Shown: piece by piece, positions 34,073-43,361 of the stretch
How positions within the stretch are numbered: position 1 is the stretch's first letter
Layout: each line of letters opens with the position of its first letter
Source of the DNA: Massilia agilis
GTDB taxonomy: Bacteria > Pseudomonadota > Gammaproteobacteria > Burkholderiales > Burkholderiaceae_D
Length of the DNA stretch: 64,000 nucleotides
Reading direction: 5' to 3'
Assembly: GCF_024756255.1 (NCBI RefSeq)
Contig: NZ_JANUHB010000005.1
Coordinates: 1 to 64,000 of the forward strand
The notes under the pieces: generated by a model
Database searches by the model: none
The model's input: only the letters and a program-made list of their open reading frames with translations
Told to the model about the DNA's origin: nothing
Translations under genes and position numbers: made by a program

Positions 34073-36388
34073 ATGCAGAATCTCCTCCAGAACCTGAACC
34101 CAGAACAACTGGCCGCCGTCACGCTGCCGCCCCAGAGCGCCCTGATTTTGGCGGGCGCAGGCTCGGGCAAAACGCGGGTGCTGACCACGCGCATTGCCTG
34201 GCTGATCCAGACCGGACAGGTGTCGCCCGCCGGCATCATGGCGGTGACGTTCACCAACAAGGCGGCCAAGGAGATGCTGACGCGCCTGTCCGCCATGCTG
34301 CCCGTGAACACGCGCGGGATGTGGATCGGCACCTTCCACGGCCTGTGCAACCGGCTCTTGCGCACGCACTACCGCGACGCGGCGCTGCCGCAGGCGTTCC
34401 AGATCCTCGACACGCAGGACCAGCTGTCGATGATCAAGCGCCTGCTCAAGGCCAACAACGTGGATGACGAGAAGTACCCGGCCAAGGATCTGCTGTACTT
34501 CATCAACAATGCCAAGGACCAAGGGCTGCGCGCGCACGACGTCGAGGCCTACGAGCCGATCACGCGCAAATTTGCCGAGCTGTACGAGCTGTACGACCAG
34601 CAATGCCAGCGCGAGGGCGTGGTCGATTTTGCGGAGCTGTTGCTGCGCACCTACGAGCTGCTGTCGCGCAACCAGCCGCTGCGCCACCATTACCAGATGC
34701 GCTTCAAGCACATCCTGGTGGACGAGTTCCAGGACACCAACGACCTGCAGTACAAGCTGCTCAAGCTGCTGGCCGGCTATGGCGAAGCGCAGGGTGGCGC
34801 CTTGTTCGCGGTGGGCGACGACGACCAAAGCATCTACGCCTTCCGCGGCGCCAACGTGGGCAACATGAGCGCGTTCGAGCGCGACTTCCACGTCAAGAAC
34901 CTGATCAAGCTGGAGCAGAACTACCGCTCGCACGGCCACATCCTCGACAGCGCCAACTACCTGATTTCCTACAACGCCAAACGCCTTGGCAAGAACCTGC
35001 GCACCGACCAGGGGCAGGGCGAGCAGGTGCGCGTGTACGAGGCGTCGTCCGACCTCGAGGAAGCGCAGTGGATCATCGAGGAAGCCAAGAACCTGATGGC
35101 CGACGGCATCCCGAGGAGCGAAATCGCGATCCTGTACCGCTCCAACGCGCAAAGCCGTGTGATCGAGCACGCGCTGTTCGCGGCCGGCCTGCCGTACACC
35201 GTCTATGGCGGCCTGCGCTACTTCCAGCGCGCCGAGGTCAAGCACGCGATCGCTTACCTGCAGCTGATGGACAACCCGCACAACGATTCGGCCTTCCTGC
35301 GCGTGGTGAACTTCCCCACCCGTGGCATCGGCGCGCGCACCATCGAGATGCTGCAGGGCGCCGCTGAGCAGTACGGCATTTCGCTATACGCGTCGGTGCC
35401 CTACATGACCGGCAAGGCGGGTTCTTCGCTGGGCGCCTTCGTCAAGCTGGTCGAGGGCGCGCGCTTCGAGACCCAGCAGCTGCCGCTGCCGGAGATGGTG
35501 CGCGTGGTGCTCGAGCGCAGCGGCCTTTTGACCCACTACGCCAACGAGAAGGAAGGCGCGGACCGCGTCGAGAACCTCGAGCAGCTGGTGGACGCAGCGG
35601 CCCAGTTCGTGCAGGAAGAGGGCTTCGGCCAGCAGGCGCCGGCGCACCTGGGCCCGCAGGCGCAGGCGCAGGCGGGCGAGCTGGTGGTCAGCGAAGACGG
35701 GGTCGAGATCCTGGACGCCGACGCGCCGCTGCCGGCGGTGATGTCGCCGCTGTCGGCCTTCCTGTCGCACGCGTCGCTGGAAGCGGGCGACGCGCAGGCG
35801 CAGGTGGGACAGGACGCGCTGCAGCTCATGACGGTGCACTCGGCCAAGGGCCTGGAGTTCGACGCGGTGTTCATCACCGGCCTGGAAGAGGGCCTGTTCC
35901 CGCACGAGAGCAGCTCGCGCGAGGCGGACGGCGTGGACGAGGAGCGGCGCCTGATGTACGTGGCGATCACGCGCGCGCGCCGCCGGCTGTACATGAGCTT
36001 TACGCAGCAGCGCATGCTGCACGGGCAGACGCGCTTTAACATGAAGTCGCGCTTTTTCGACGAGCTGCCGGATGAGTCGCTCAAGTGGCTGTCGCCGCGC
36101 GTGCAGGGGCACTGGTTCGCGAACAACAAGAAGACCACCGCCTGGGACGATGCCCAGTTCCGCAACGCGGGCACGGACAATAAGATCGCGCAGCAGATCA
36201 CGCAAAAGTCGGGCAACGGTTCCGGCTGGCGGATTGGCGAATCGGTCTCGCACGCCAAGTTCGGCGAGGGTGTGATCGTCAATATCGAAGGCGGCGCCGG
36301 TGCGGCGCGCGCGCAGATCAACTTCGGCTCGGCCGGGATGAAGGTGCTGGACCTGTCCGTGGCCAAGCTCGAGCGCTTGTCGCGCTAA
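34073..36388 (+). CDS. uvrD: DNA helicase II, UvrD/PcrA type
   Basis: This superfamily 1A 3'-5' helicase acts in nucleotide excision and mismatch repair. The 771-residue protein has Walker A AGAGSGKT (residues 27-34) and motif Ia TFTNKAAKEM. Motif II is VDEFQDTN, motif III DDDQSIYAFRGA, and motif IV ENYRSHGHIL-like. Motif V is LMTVHSAKGLEFDAVF, and motif VI is EERRLMYVAITRAR. The C-terminal tail SHAKFGEGVIVNIEG is the tudor-like fold of UvrD/PcrA. It stands alone, convergent with the BPSS1780-like gene across a family A repeat. Confidence 0.97.
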   Translation: MQNLLQNLNPEQLAAVTLPPQSALILAGAGSGKTRVLTTRIAWLIQTGQVSPAGIMAVTFTNKAAKEMLTRLSAMLPVNTRGMWIGTFHGLCNRLLRTHYRDAALPQAFQILDTQDQLSMIKRLLKANNVDDEKYPAKDLLYFINNAKDQGLRAHDVEAYEPITRKFAELYELYDQQCQREGVVDFAELLLRTYELLSRNQPLRHHYQMRFKHILVDEFQDTNDLQYKLLKLLAGYGEAQGGALFAVGDDDQSIYAFRGANVGNMSAFERDFHVKNLIKLEQNYRSHGHILDSANYLISYNAKRLGKNLRTDQGQGEQVRVYEASSDLEEAQWIIEEAKNLMADGIPRSEIAILYRSNAQSRVIEHALFAAGLPYTVYGGLRYFQRAEVKHAIAYLQLMDNPHNDSAFLRVVNFPTRGIGARTIEMLQGAAEQYGISLYASVPYMTGKAGSSLGAFVKLVEGARFETQQLPLPEMVRVVLERSGLLTHYANEKEGADRVENLEQLVDAAAQFVQEEGFGQQAPAHLGPQAQAQAGELVVSEDGVEILDADAPLPAVMSPLSAFLSHASLEAGDAQAQVGQDALQLMTVHSAKGLEFDAVFITGLEEGLFPHESSSREADGVDEERRLMYVAITRARRRLYMSFTQQRMLHGQTRFNMKSRFFDELPDESLKWLSPRVQGHWFANNKKTTAWDDAQFRNAGTDNKIAQQITQKSGNGSGWRIGESVSHAKFGEGVIVNIEGGAGAARAQINFGSAGMKVLDLSVAKLERLSR

Positions 36389-36409
36389 CCCCTCTCGTTA
36401 GTCTTCGCA

Positions 36410-36489
36410 CGTCGTCCCCGCGCAGACGGGGACCCATAGGCCGCATGAACGCAGGCTCAGCATCGGTCCCCGCCTGCGCGGGGACGACG
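36410..36489. repeat. Family A paired palindromic repeat between convergent genes
   Basis: Arms starting CGTCGTCCCCGCGCAGACGG and ending CCTGCGCGGGGACGACG face each other. The right side is followed by TTTTT on the plus strand. It fills the gap between uvrD and the convergent BPSS1780-like gene, where a bidirectional terminator would be expected. Confidence 0.88.
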
Positions 36490-36510
36490 TTTTTGAGCTA
36501 ACAAAGTTTT

Positions 36511-37278
36511 CTAGGCCGGCTGCCCTTGCGGCTGTACCGGCTTGCCGAAAATCTGGCGGTATCCGACGTAGATCGCGCACTGCAAGAGCAGCACGAACAG
36601 GAAGATCAGCCACATGATGATCACCTGCGCGATGTGCACCGGCCCCACGATCAGCGCCACCAGCATGCACACCGAGAAGAACAGCCCGAACCACGCCAGC
36701 AGCAGCACGCTGAACACGCGCGCGCTTCGCACCACCGCGAAGAAGCTGTAGAAGGTGGCCTTGCCCGGCCCCATCTTCTCCCAGTAGGTGAGCGGCGCCG
36801 CAAAGGCCAGCGAAATCAGCGCCGCCAGGTCGAGCACGAAGATGAGGAACATCGCCAGCACGTCCGACACGTCGACCGCCAGCTTCTTCGGGTCCGGCTG
36901 CTGCACGGTGATCTGCTCCCAGAACGCCGGGTCGATGGCGAAACGTGCCAGCAGGGCGAGCAGCAGCGACACCGCCAGGTACACCAGCCCGAGCTTGCAC
37001 AGCGTGACCACGGCCGGCTTGCGAAAGCCCGTCAGCAGCACGCTGGGGGTGACGCGCTCGCCGTTGTCGATCATCAGGCAGGCCTGCATGAAGGCCATCG
37101 ACAGCGACGGGATCAGCACCACGGCCAGGATCGGCCCCACCACCGGCACCGCGGAAAACGCGATGCTGATCAGGATGTTCGCGAACATCAGCGTCGTCAG
37201 CCCGCCGGGCTGCTTGCGAAACAGTGCGGCGCCTTGCTTGAGCCATGCCCAGCCAGTGCTGGCGGGAAGCTTGCTCAT
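36511..37278 (-). CDS. BPSS1780 family membrane protein
   Basis: The 255-residue protein begins [20 protein letters not shown], the hallmark of the BPSS1780 family of Burkholderiales. It has about six membrane helices, including [19 protein letters not shown] and [20 protein letters not shown]. It has no catalytic motif. Family members are often found beside thrB, as here, but no function is established. The ATG at 37278 overlaps the thrB stop (ATGA), so the two are translationally coupled. Confidence 0.85.
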   Translation of the reverse strand: MSKLPASTGWAWLKQGAALFRKQPGGLTTLMFANILISIAFSAVPVVGPILAVVLIPSLSMAFMQACLMIDNGERVTPSVLLTGFRKPAVVTLCKLGLVYLAVSLLLALLARFAIDPAFWEQITVQQPDPKKLAVDVSDVLAMFLIFVLDLAALISLAFAAPLTYWEKMGPGKATFYSFFAVVRSARVFSVLLLAWFGLFFSVCMLVALIVGPVHIAQVIIMWLIFLFVLLLQCAIYVGYRQIFGKPVQPQGQPA

Positions 37279-38234
37279 GCCGGCAGCTCCTGGGCCGCGT
37301 GCTCCACGCGGTCGCGCAGGATGCGTTCGAAATGGGTGGGGTCGTGCGGCGTGAGCAGCTCGGCCTCGCGCGGCAGGTGCAGGTCGTACAGGCGCGACAG
37401 CCAGAAGCGCAGCGCGGCGGCGCGCAGCATGGTCTGCCAGGCGGCGCGGTCGGCGTCGGTGAACGGCCGCACCGCGTGATACGCGTCGAGCAGCGCGGAC
37501 AGGCGCGCGGTGTCCAGCTTGCCGCTCTGCTGGTCGATGCACCAGTCGTTGACCGTCACTGCCACGTCGAACAGCCAGGTATCGCAGCCCGCAAAGTAAA
37601 AGTCGAAGCAGCCGGTGAGCTTGTCGCCGACGAACATCACGTTGTTGCGGAACAGGTCTGCGTGCACGGGACCGTGTGCGAGCTGGCGGTAGGTGTCGGT
37701 GCCGGCAAACGCCTGCTGGAACGCGATCTCGGACGACAGAAGCTGCGCGTTTTCCGGCGAAAGGAAGGGCATCACCTTGGGGGCCGTCTCGAGCCACCAG
37801 TCCAGGCCGCGCAGGTTCGGCTGCTGCAGCGGGAAGTCGTGCGCGGCCAGGTGCATGCGGGCCAGCATGGTGCCCGCCTCGGCGCAGTGCACCGGTTGCG
37901 GGTCCATTTGCGATGCGCCTTCCAGTTTGGTGACCACCGCCGCCGGCTTGCCGTGCAGGGGCACCACCAGGTCGCCGTGCTCGTTCGGCACCGGATCGGG
38001 CACGGGAATGCCGCGCCGCGCCAGGTGGCGCATCAGCTGCAGGTAGAACGGCAGCTGGTCGAAGTCGAGGTTCTCGAAGATCGTGAGCACGTACTCGCCG
38101 CGCTCGGTGGTCAGGAAGAAGTTACTGTTTTCGATGCCGGAGGCGATGCCCTTGAGCGCGCGCGCCTGGCCGAGAGGGAACTGCTTGATCCACTGGTTGA
38201 GGTCGTCCAGCGTGACCGCGGTGAAAACTGCCAT
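37275..38234 (-). CDS. thrB: Homoserine kinase (ThrB, phosphotransferase-fold type)
   Basis: This kinase phosphorylates homoserine on the way to threonine. It is the type with the choline-kinase/APH fold, not the GHMP type of E. coli, as in Pseudomonas and Burkholderia. The 319-residue protein begins [16 protein letters not shown]. It has the [10 protein letters not shown] lid and the catalytic loop [15 protein letters not shown]. The metal-binding aspartate lies in [10 protein letters not shown]. An in-frame TTG two codons upstream is possible, but MAVFT is the usual family start. The stop overlaps the BPSS1780-like gene. No strong ribosome site is seen. Confidence 0.94.
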   Translation of the reverse strand: MAVFTAVTLDDLNQWIKQFPLGQARALKGIASGIENSNFFLTTERGEYVLTIFENLDFDQLPFYLQLMRHLARRGIPVPDPVPNEHGDLVVPLHGKPAAVVTKLEGASQMDPQPVHCAEAGTMLARMHLAAHDFPLQQPNLRGLDWWLETAPKVMPFLSPENAQLLSSEIAFQQAFAGTDTYRQLAHGPVHADLFRNNVMFVGDKLTGCFDFYFAGCDTWLFDVAVTVNDWCIDQQSGKLDTARLSALLDAYHAVRPFTDADRAAWQTMLRAAALRFWLSRLYDLHLPREAELLTPHDPTHFERILRDRVEHAAQELPA

Positions 38235-38309
38235 GTTCAAGCAAAAAGTGAGAGTCGGTAGCTGATTCGGGTTGATACTCGCGCGCGGGTCGTCCGCGCG
38301 CGGGCCGCG

Positions 38310-38753
38310 TTATTTGGTGGGGCGCGGCGGCGGCGGCACTTCGGCCGCGGCCGGGGTCTGCTCCGGCGTTTCGCTGCTTGGCTCGCCCTGCTTGCGCTTG
38401 CGGTTCAGGTCGAACTCCAGCACCTGCCACTGCGGCGCGCGAATGCCGCCGGCTTCCTGCGTGCCGGGCGCGGCGTTGCCCGCCGGGACGTTGGGGCGCA
38501 TGTAGTAGTGGCTGGGGCCGGCCTGCACCTCGACTTCGGTGACCTGCCCGTTCTGCTTGCGCTCCTTGATCTGGGTGCCGCCTTTGGGCGGAATAGTGGT
38601 CGCCGGCACGTCGCTGCCCGGCTCGATACGCTCGAGCTTGGGCGGCTTTTCGCTGGGCGGCGCGCTTTGCGCCTGCTGCTGCGCGAACGCGCACGGCGCG
38701 AGCGCCAACAGGCAGAGCGAGAACAGTCGGAGGGAAGGGAGCTTGCGCTGCAT
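38310..38753 (-). CDS. DUF2782 domain-containing exported protein
   Basis: The 147-residue product has a signal peptide (1-24, ending CAFAQ). It is proline- and lysine-rich. The DUF2782 core is RIEPGSDVPATTI, then GGTQIKERKQNGQVTEVEV and GPSHYYM. It ends in a low-complexity proline tail. DUF2782 proteins sit between polA and thrB in many betaproteobacteria, as here, but their role is unknown. CAAAGGTGA precedes the ATG. Confidence 0.85.
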   Translation of the reverse strand: MQRKLPSLRLFSLCLLALAPCAFAQQQAQSAPPSEKPPKLERIEPGSDVPATTIPPKGGTQIKERKQNGQVTEVEVQAGPSHYYMRPNVPAGNAAPGTQEAGGIRAPQWQVLEFDLNRKRKQGEPSSETPEQTPAAAEVPPPPRPTK

Positions 38754-38871
38754 GATGTTTCACCTTTGTCGTTTTGTTCATTGTAACAAAGGGCGTGCCT
38801 TCCCAGTGAAAAGTGTGGGCATCGTCCCCATCTGGATTGGCGGGCCGTTGCGTTTTCTTCATGCCGGATTC

Positions 38872-38880
38872 TGCGATAAT
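38872..38880 (+). promoter_or_regulatory. Candidate extended -10 promoter of polA
   Basis: TGCGATAAT is an extended -10 element (TGn then GATAAT), 49 bases before the polA ATG. A possible TTGCGT -35 box lies at 38848-38853, with a long 21-base spacing, so the TGn extension probably matters more. Confidence 0.4.
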
Positions 38881-38929
38881 GCGTGGATCGAACGCGGCGC
38901 TGGCCCGCCCATCACCAGATTATCTCCCT

Positions 38930-41674
38930 ATGCAAAATACCCTGCTGCTCGTTGACGGTTCCAGCTACCTTTATCGCGCCTTCCACGCGCTGCCCGACCT
39001 GCGCAGCCCCGACGGCTTCCCGACCGGGGCCATGCACGGCATGGTCAACATGCTGCGCCGCCTGCGCGCCGATTACCCGGCCGCCTACGTCGCCTGCGTG
39101 TTCGACGCCTCGGGCAAGACCTTCCGTGACGAGATGTACCCGGAGTACAAGGCCACGCGCGCCTCGATGCCGGACGACTTGCGCAAGCAGATCGAGCCGA
39201 TCCACGAGGCGGTGCGCTACCTGGGCTGGCCGATCCTGATGGTGGACGGCGTGGAGGCCGACGACGTGATCGGCACCCTGGCGGTGCAGGCCGCCGCCCG
39301 CGGCATGAACACGATCGTCTCCACCGGCGACAAGGACCTGGCCCAGCTCGTCAACGACAAGGTCATGCTGATCAATACCATGACCAACGATAAGCTGGAC
39401 GAAGCGGGCGTGATCGCCAAGTTCGGCGTGCCGCCCAACCGCATCATCGACTACCTCACCCTCATCGGCGACACGGTGGACAACGTCCCCGGCGTGAACA
39501 AGTGCGGCCCCAAGACCGCGGTCAAGTGGCTGACCCTGCACGGTTCGCTCGACGGCGTGATCGAGAACGCGCACGCGATCACCGGTGCGGTGGGCGAGAA
39601 CCTGCGCGCGGCGCTCGAATGGCTGCCCAAGGGCCGCCAGCTCATCACCGTCAAGACCGACTGCGACCTGTCGCGGCACGTCGTCTCGATCGAGGAAACG
39701 CTGGTCGGCCGTCCTGAAGACCGCGAAGCGCTGCAGGCCTTCTTCCAGCGCTACGGCTTCAAGACCATGCTGCGCGAGCTGACCGCCAACGGTGGCGCCC
39801 GCGCCCCCGCGGCCCAGCTCAATTCGCCGGAAGGCGCGCAGGCCACGCTGCCCGGCATGCCGATCATCCGCGGCGAATACGAAACCGTGCTCACCGAAGA
39901 GCAGCTCGCCAAATGGATCGCGCTGGTCGATGTTGCCGCGCTCACCTCGGTGGATACCGAAACCACGTCGCTCGACCCGATGGCGGCCGAGATGGTCGGC
40001 ATTTCGCTGTCGGTCGAGTCGGGCAAGGGCTGCTACATCCCGGTGGCGCACCGCTACGCCGGGGTGCCGCAGCAGCTGGCGCGCGAGCTGGTGCTCGAGC
40101 GCCTCAAGCCGTGGCTGGAAAATCCGGACAAGCCCAAGCTTGGCCAGAACCTGAAATACGACATGCACGTGTTCGAGAACCATGGCGTCAAGCTGCGCGG
40201 CATCGTGCACGACACGCTGCTCGAATCCTACGTGTTCGAGTCGCATAAGCCGCACGACATGGACACGATGGCCATGCGCCACCTGGGCTACACCACGATT
40301 CCCTACGTGGACGTGTGCGGCAAGGGCGCCAACCAGATCTGCTTCGACCAGGTGGAGCTGGCGCGCGCGACCGAGTACGCGGGCGAGGATTCGGACATCA
40401 CCCTGCGGCTGCACGAGGTGATGCTGCCGCACGTGCAGAGCAACGAAGGCCTGAAGTACGTGTACGAGAAGATCGAGCTGCCCACGCAGGTGGTGCTCCA
40501 GAAAATCGAGCGCAACGGCGTGCTGGTCGATGCCGAGCTGCTGGCGGTGCAGTCGAACGAGCTGGCCGAGCGCATCATGAAGCTGGAGCAGGAAGCCTAC
40601 GAACTGGCCGGCGGCCCGTTCAATCTCGGTTCGCCCAAGCAGATCGGCGAAATCTTCTTCGGCAAGCTCGGGCTCCCGGTCATCAAGAAGACGGCGACTG
40701 GCGCACCCTCCACCGACGAAGAGGTGCTGCAGAAGCTGGCCGAGGACTTCCCGCTGCCGAAGGTGCTGCTCGAACACCGTGGACTGTCAAAGCTCAAGTC
40801 CACCTACACCGACAAGCTGCCCAAGATGGTGAACCCGCACACCGGGCGTGTGCACACCAACTATGCGCAAGCGGTGGCGGTCACTGGGCGCCTGGCGTCG
40901 AACGACCCCAACCTGCAGAACATCCCGGTGCGGACCAGTGAAGGGCGCCGCATTCGCGAGGCCTTCATCGCGCCGCCGGGAAGCGTGATCGTCTCGGCCG
41001 ACTATTCGCAGATCGAGCTGCGCATCATGGCCCACATTTCGGGTGACGAGGCGATGCTGCGCGCGTTCGCGCAGGGCGAGGACATCCACCGCGCCACCGC
41101 CGCCGAGATTTTCGGCATGCCGCCCGAGGAAGTGCAGGCCGAGCAGCGCCGCTACGCCAAGGTCATCAATTTCGGCCTGATTTACGGGATGAGCGCTTTT
41201 GGCCTGGCGTCGAACCTGGGCATCGAGCGGTCGGCCGCGCAGAACTACATCGAGCGCTACTTCAACCGCTTCTCGGGCGTGAAGCAGTACATGGACGAGA
41301 CGCGTCTGGCGGCCAAGCAGCGCGGCTATGTGGAGACGGTGTTCGGGCGCCGCCTGTGGCTCCCCGAGATCAATTCGCCCAACGGCCCGCGCCGCGCCGG
41401 CGCCGAACGGGCCGCGATCAACGCGCCGATGCAGGGCACCGCGGCCGACCTGATCAAGCTGGCGATGATCGCCGTGCAGGGCTGGCTCGAGAAGGACCAG
41501 CTGGCCACGCGCATGGTCATGCAGGTGCACGACGAACTGGTGCTCGAAGTGCCCGAGGGCGAACTGGCGCTGGTGCGCGCGCGCCTGCCCGAGCTGATGG
41601 CCGGCGTGGCCAAGCTCGACGTGCCGCTGTTGGCGGAAACCGGCGTGGGGCCGAACTGGGAGCAGGCACACTGA
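38930..41674 (+). CDS. polA: DNA polymerase I
   Basis: PolA fills repair gaps and removes Okazaki primers. The 914-residue protein has three domains. The 5' nuclease begins LLVDGSSYLYRAFHALP, with GVEADDVIG and the HhH segment GDTVDNVPGV. The 3'-5' exonuclease near 330-520 has intact DEDDy-type motifs: DTETTSLD, the NLKYDMHVFE region, and YAGEDSDITL. The polymerase domain has SADYSQIELR (motif A), the O-helix RRYAKVINFGLIYGMS, and QVHDELVLEV (motif C). Proofreading therefore looks active, unlike in some lineages. I chose the ATG at 38930, where the nuclease fold starts. Confidence 0.97.
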   Translation: MQNTLLLVDGSSYLYRAFHALPDLRSPDGFPTGAMHGMVNMLRRLRADYPAAYVACVFDASGKTFRDEMYPEYKATRASMPDDLRKQIEPIHEAVRYLGWPILMVDGVEADDVIGTLAVQAAARGMNTIVSTGDKDLAQLVNDKVMLINTMTNDKLDEAGVIAKFGVPPNRIIDYLTLIGDTVDNVPGVNKCGPKTAVKWLTLHGSLDGVIENAHAITGAVGENLRAALEWLPKGRQLITVKTDCDLSRHVVSIEETLVGRPEDREALQAFFQRYGFKTMLRELTANGGARAPAAQLNSPEGAQATLPGMPIIRGEYETVLTEEQLAKWIALVDVAALTSVDTETTSLDPMAAEMVGISLSVESGKGCYIPVAHRYAGVPQQLARELVLERLKPWLENPDKPKLGQNLKYDMHVFENHGVKLRGIVHDTLLESYVFESHKPHDMDTMAMRHLGYTTIPYVDVCGKGANQICFDQVELARATEYAGEDSDITLRLHEVMLPHVQSNEGLKYVYEKIELPTQVVLQKIERNGVLVDAELLAVQSNELAERIMKLEQEAYELAGGPFNLGSPKQIGEIFFGKLGLPVIKKTATGAPSTDEEVLQKLAEDFPLPKVLLEHRGLSKLKSTYTDKLPKMVNPHTGRVHTNYAQAVAVTGRLASNDPNLQNIPVRTSEGRRIREAFIAPPGSVIVSADYSQIELRIMAHISGDEAMLRAFAQGEDIHRATAAEIFGMPPEEVQAEQRRYAKVINFGLIYGMSAFGLASNLGIERSAAQNYIERYFNRFSGVKQYMDETRLAAKQRGYVETVFGRRLWLPEINSPNGPRRAGAERAAINAPMQGTAADLIKLAMIAVQGWLEKDQLATRMVMQVHDELVLEVPEGELALVRARLPELMAGVAKLDVPLLAETGVGPNWEQAH

Positions 41675-41699
41675 TCGCCTGAGTAACTATCGCCGGCTA

Positions 41700-41773
41700 C
41701 GTAGGGTGGGCTCTCGAGCCCACGCGTTTGCACGCGGCCCCGTAACCGCGTGGGCACAAGTGCCCACCCTACG
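41700..41773. repeat. Family B paired palindromic repeat
   Basis: CGTAGGGTGGGCTCTCGAGC with CCACGCG faces CCGCGTGGGC and GCCCACCCTACG. It lies 25 bases after polA and before the DUF4382 gene, on the operon boundary. Confidence 0.87.
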
Positions 41774-41957
41774 ATTGCACGCCCGTTAAGACCTGTTAAT
41801 ACAAGGTTAAATTTCGGTGGCTTCGCCGCAACAGTTCAGTATCTGAAGTGTAAGCAATGGTTTCAATGTGCGTTCGTTAACTCAAAAGTTGCCAATCGGA
41901 ATATAGGATGCCTTTCAACCCGCCGTGGTCGTCGGCGATTTTTCTGAAAGGCATAAC

Positions 41958-43178
41958 ATGAAACAACAGCTCACCAAAATCGGCCTCGTGGCCGGCAGCG
42001 CCCTGGCTGCAGCCTCGCTCGTCGCCTGCGGCGGCGGTGGCGGCTCCTCTGGTTCCTCGACCACGCCGCCGCCAGTTGGCACCGCCGGCACCCTGACCGT
42101 GGCGCTCACCGATGCCCCGGCCTGCGGTTTTGACGCGGTCAACGTCACCGTCAGCAAGGTGCGCGTGAACAAGAGCGCCACCGCCAGCGACACCGACGCC
42201 GGCTGGGTGGACGTGACGCTGAACCCGGCGCGCAAGATCGACCTGCTCAAGCTCACCAACGGCGTGCTCGACACCCTGGGCCAGACCTCGCTGGAAGCCG
42301 GCCACTATACCCAGGTGCGCCTGGTGCTCGATTCGAACGCGAGCGGCACCGCCAACACGGTGCTGCCGACCGGTTCCAAGACCGAACAGCCGCTCGATAC
42401 GCCGAGCGCGGTCCAGAGCGGCATCAAGCTTACCGGCGAATTCGACGTGGCCGTCGGCCAGCGTTCGGACATCGTGATCGACTTCGACGCCTGCAAATCG
42501 GTGCTCACCAAGGGCAATGGCAAATACGCGCTCAAGCCGGTGCTGCGCATGGTCCCGAGCGCGGTCAACAACGGCATCACCGGCGTGATCGCCACCACCG
42601 CGCTGGCCAACCACGTGGTGGTGTCGGCCCAGCAGAACGGCAAGATCATCGCGTCCACGGCGCCGGACAGCACCGGCGCATTCAACCTGTCGCACCTCAC
42701 GGCCGGTAACTACGATGTCGTCATCACCTCGGACAACAGCGCCGCGTCGGTGATCAGCGCCGTGCCGGTGACGGCCAGCGGCACCACCGCCATCAGCACC
42801 ACGGGTGCCCCGATCGCGCTGGCGCTGTCCACCACCGGTTCGATCAGCGGCACCGTCACCATGACGCCGCCGAGCGCCACCGAGGCGGCATATGTCGCGG
42901 CCAAGCAGTCGTTCGCTTCCGGCCCGACGGTCACCATCAAGTACCAAGGGGCGGATCTTGCGACCGGTGCCTACACGCTGGCCAACCTTCCGGTGGCGGC
43001 GCCGCAGTACGCGGTGTACAGCAGCACGCTGCCGCTCGCGTTCAACGCCGCTGTCGGCGTGACGCCGGCGACCTACACGGTGGAGGCAAGCGCCAACGGC
43101 TACACCACCAAGTCGGTGTCGGGTGTGAGCATCGCGACCGCGAACCAGGCCAACGTCAACTTCGCGCTGGCGCCGTAA
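41958..43178 (+). CDS. DUF4382 domain-containing lipoprotein
   Basis: The 406-residue product has a type II signal peptide with lipobox LVAC, so it should be an envelope lipoprotein. A glycine/serine/proline-rich linker follows. The DUF4382 domain lies at about 40-205: GTLTVALTDAPACGFDAVNVTVSKV, in which the fragment LTDAP is the hallmark. A carboxypeptidase-regulatory-like beta-sandwich lies at about 205-300, and a final beta domain ends the protein. A surface or matrix role is plausible but not shown. GAAAGGC precedes the ATG at 41958. The 184-base leader includes a small CGCCG/CGGCG hairpin followed by TTTTT near 41929-41942, a possible attenuator. Confidence 0.85.
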   Translation: MKQQLTKIGLVAGSALAAASLVACGGGGGSSGSSTTPPPVGTAGTLTVALTDAPACGFDAVNVTVSKVRVNKSATASDTDAGWVDVTLNPARKIDLLKLTNGVLDTLGQTSLEAGHYTQVRLVLDSNASGTANTVLPTGSKTEQPLDTPSAVQSGIKLTGEFDVAVGQRSDIVIDFDACKSVLTKGNGKYALKPVLRMVPSAVNNGITGVIATTALANHVVVSAQQNGKIIASTAPDSTGAFNLSHLTAGNYDVVITSDNSAASVISAVPVTASGTTAISTTGAPIALALSTTGSISGTVTMTPPSATEAAYVAAKQSFASGPTVTIKYQGADLATGAYTLANLPVAAPQYAVYSSTLPLAFNAAVGVTPATYTVEASANGYTTKSVSGVSIATANQANVNFALAP

Positions 43179-43197
43179 GCTGATCTCAGTCTGGCTG

Positions 43198-43273
43198 GAC
43201 GCGTGGGCGGGAGACCCGCCCACCCTACGTACTTCCCGGTAGGGTGGGCAGGTATTCCTGCCCACGCGTTCAA
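43198..43273. repeat. Family B repeat pair in inverted order
   Basis: Here the CGCGTGGGC...CCCACCCTACG arm comes first and the GTAGGGTGGGC...GCCCACGCGTTCAA arm second, opposite to the order at 9260 and 52994. The two arms are separated by only about 8 bases. It lies 19 bases after the DUF4382 lipoprotein gene. Confidence 0.85.
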
Positions 43274-43361
43274 GCACCGCTTGCAAACCCGATCCTGTGC
43301 ACGCCATCGCTCCGACGCTGATAAGATAGCAAGCCTTTTCCATCACGTCGGAGGATCGCAG

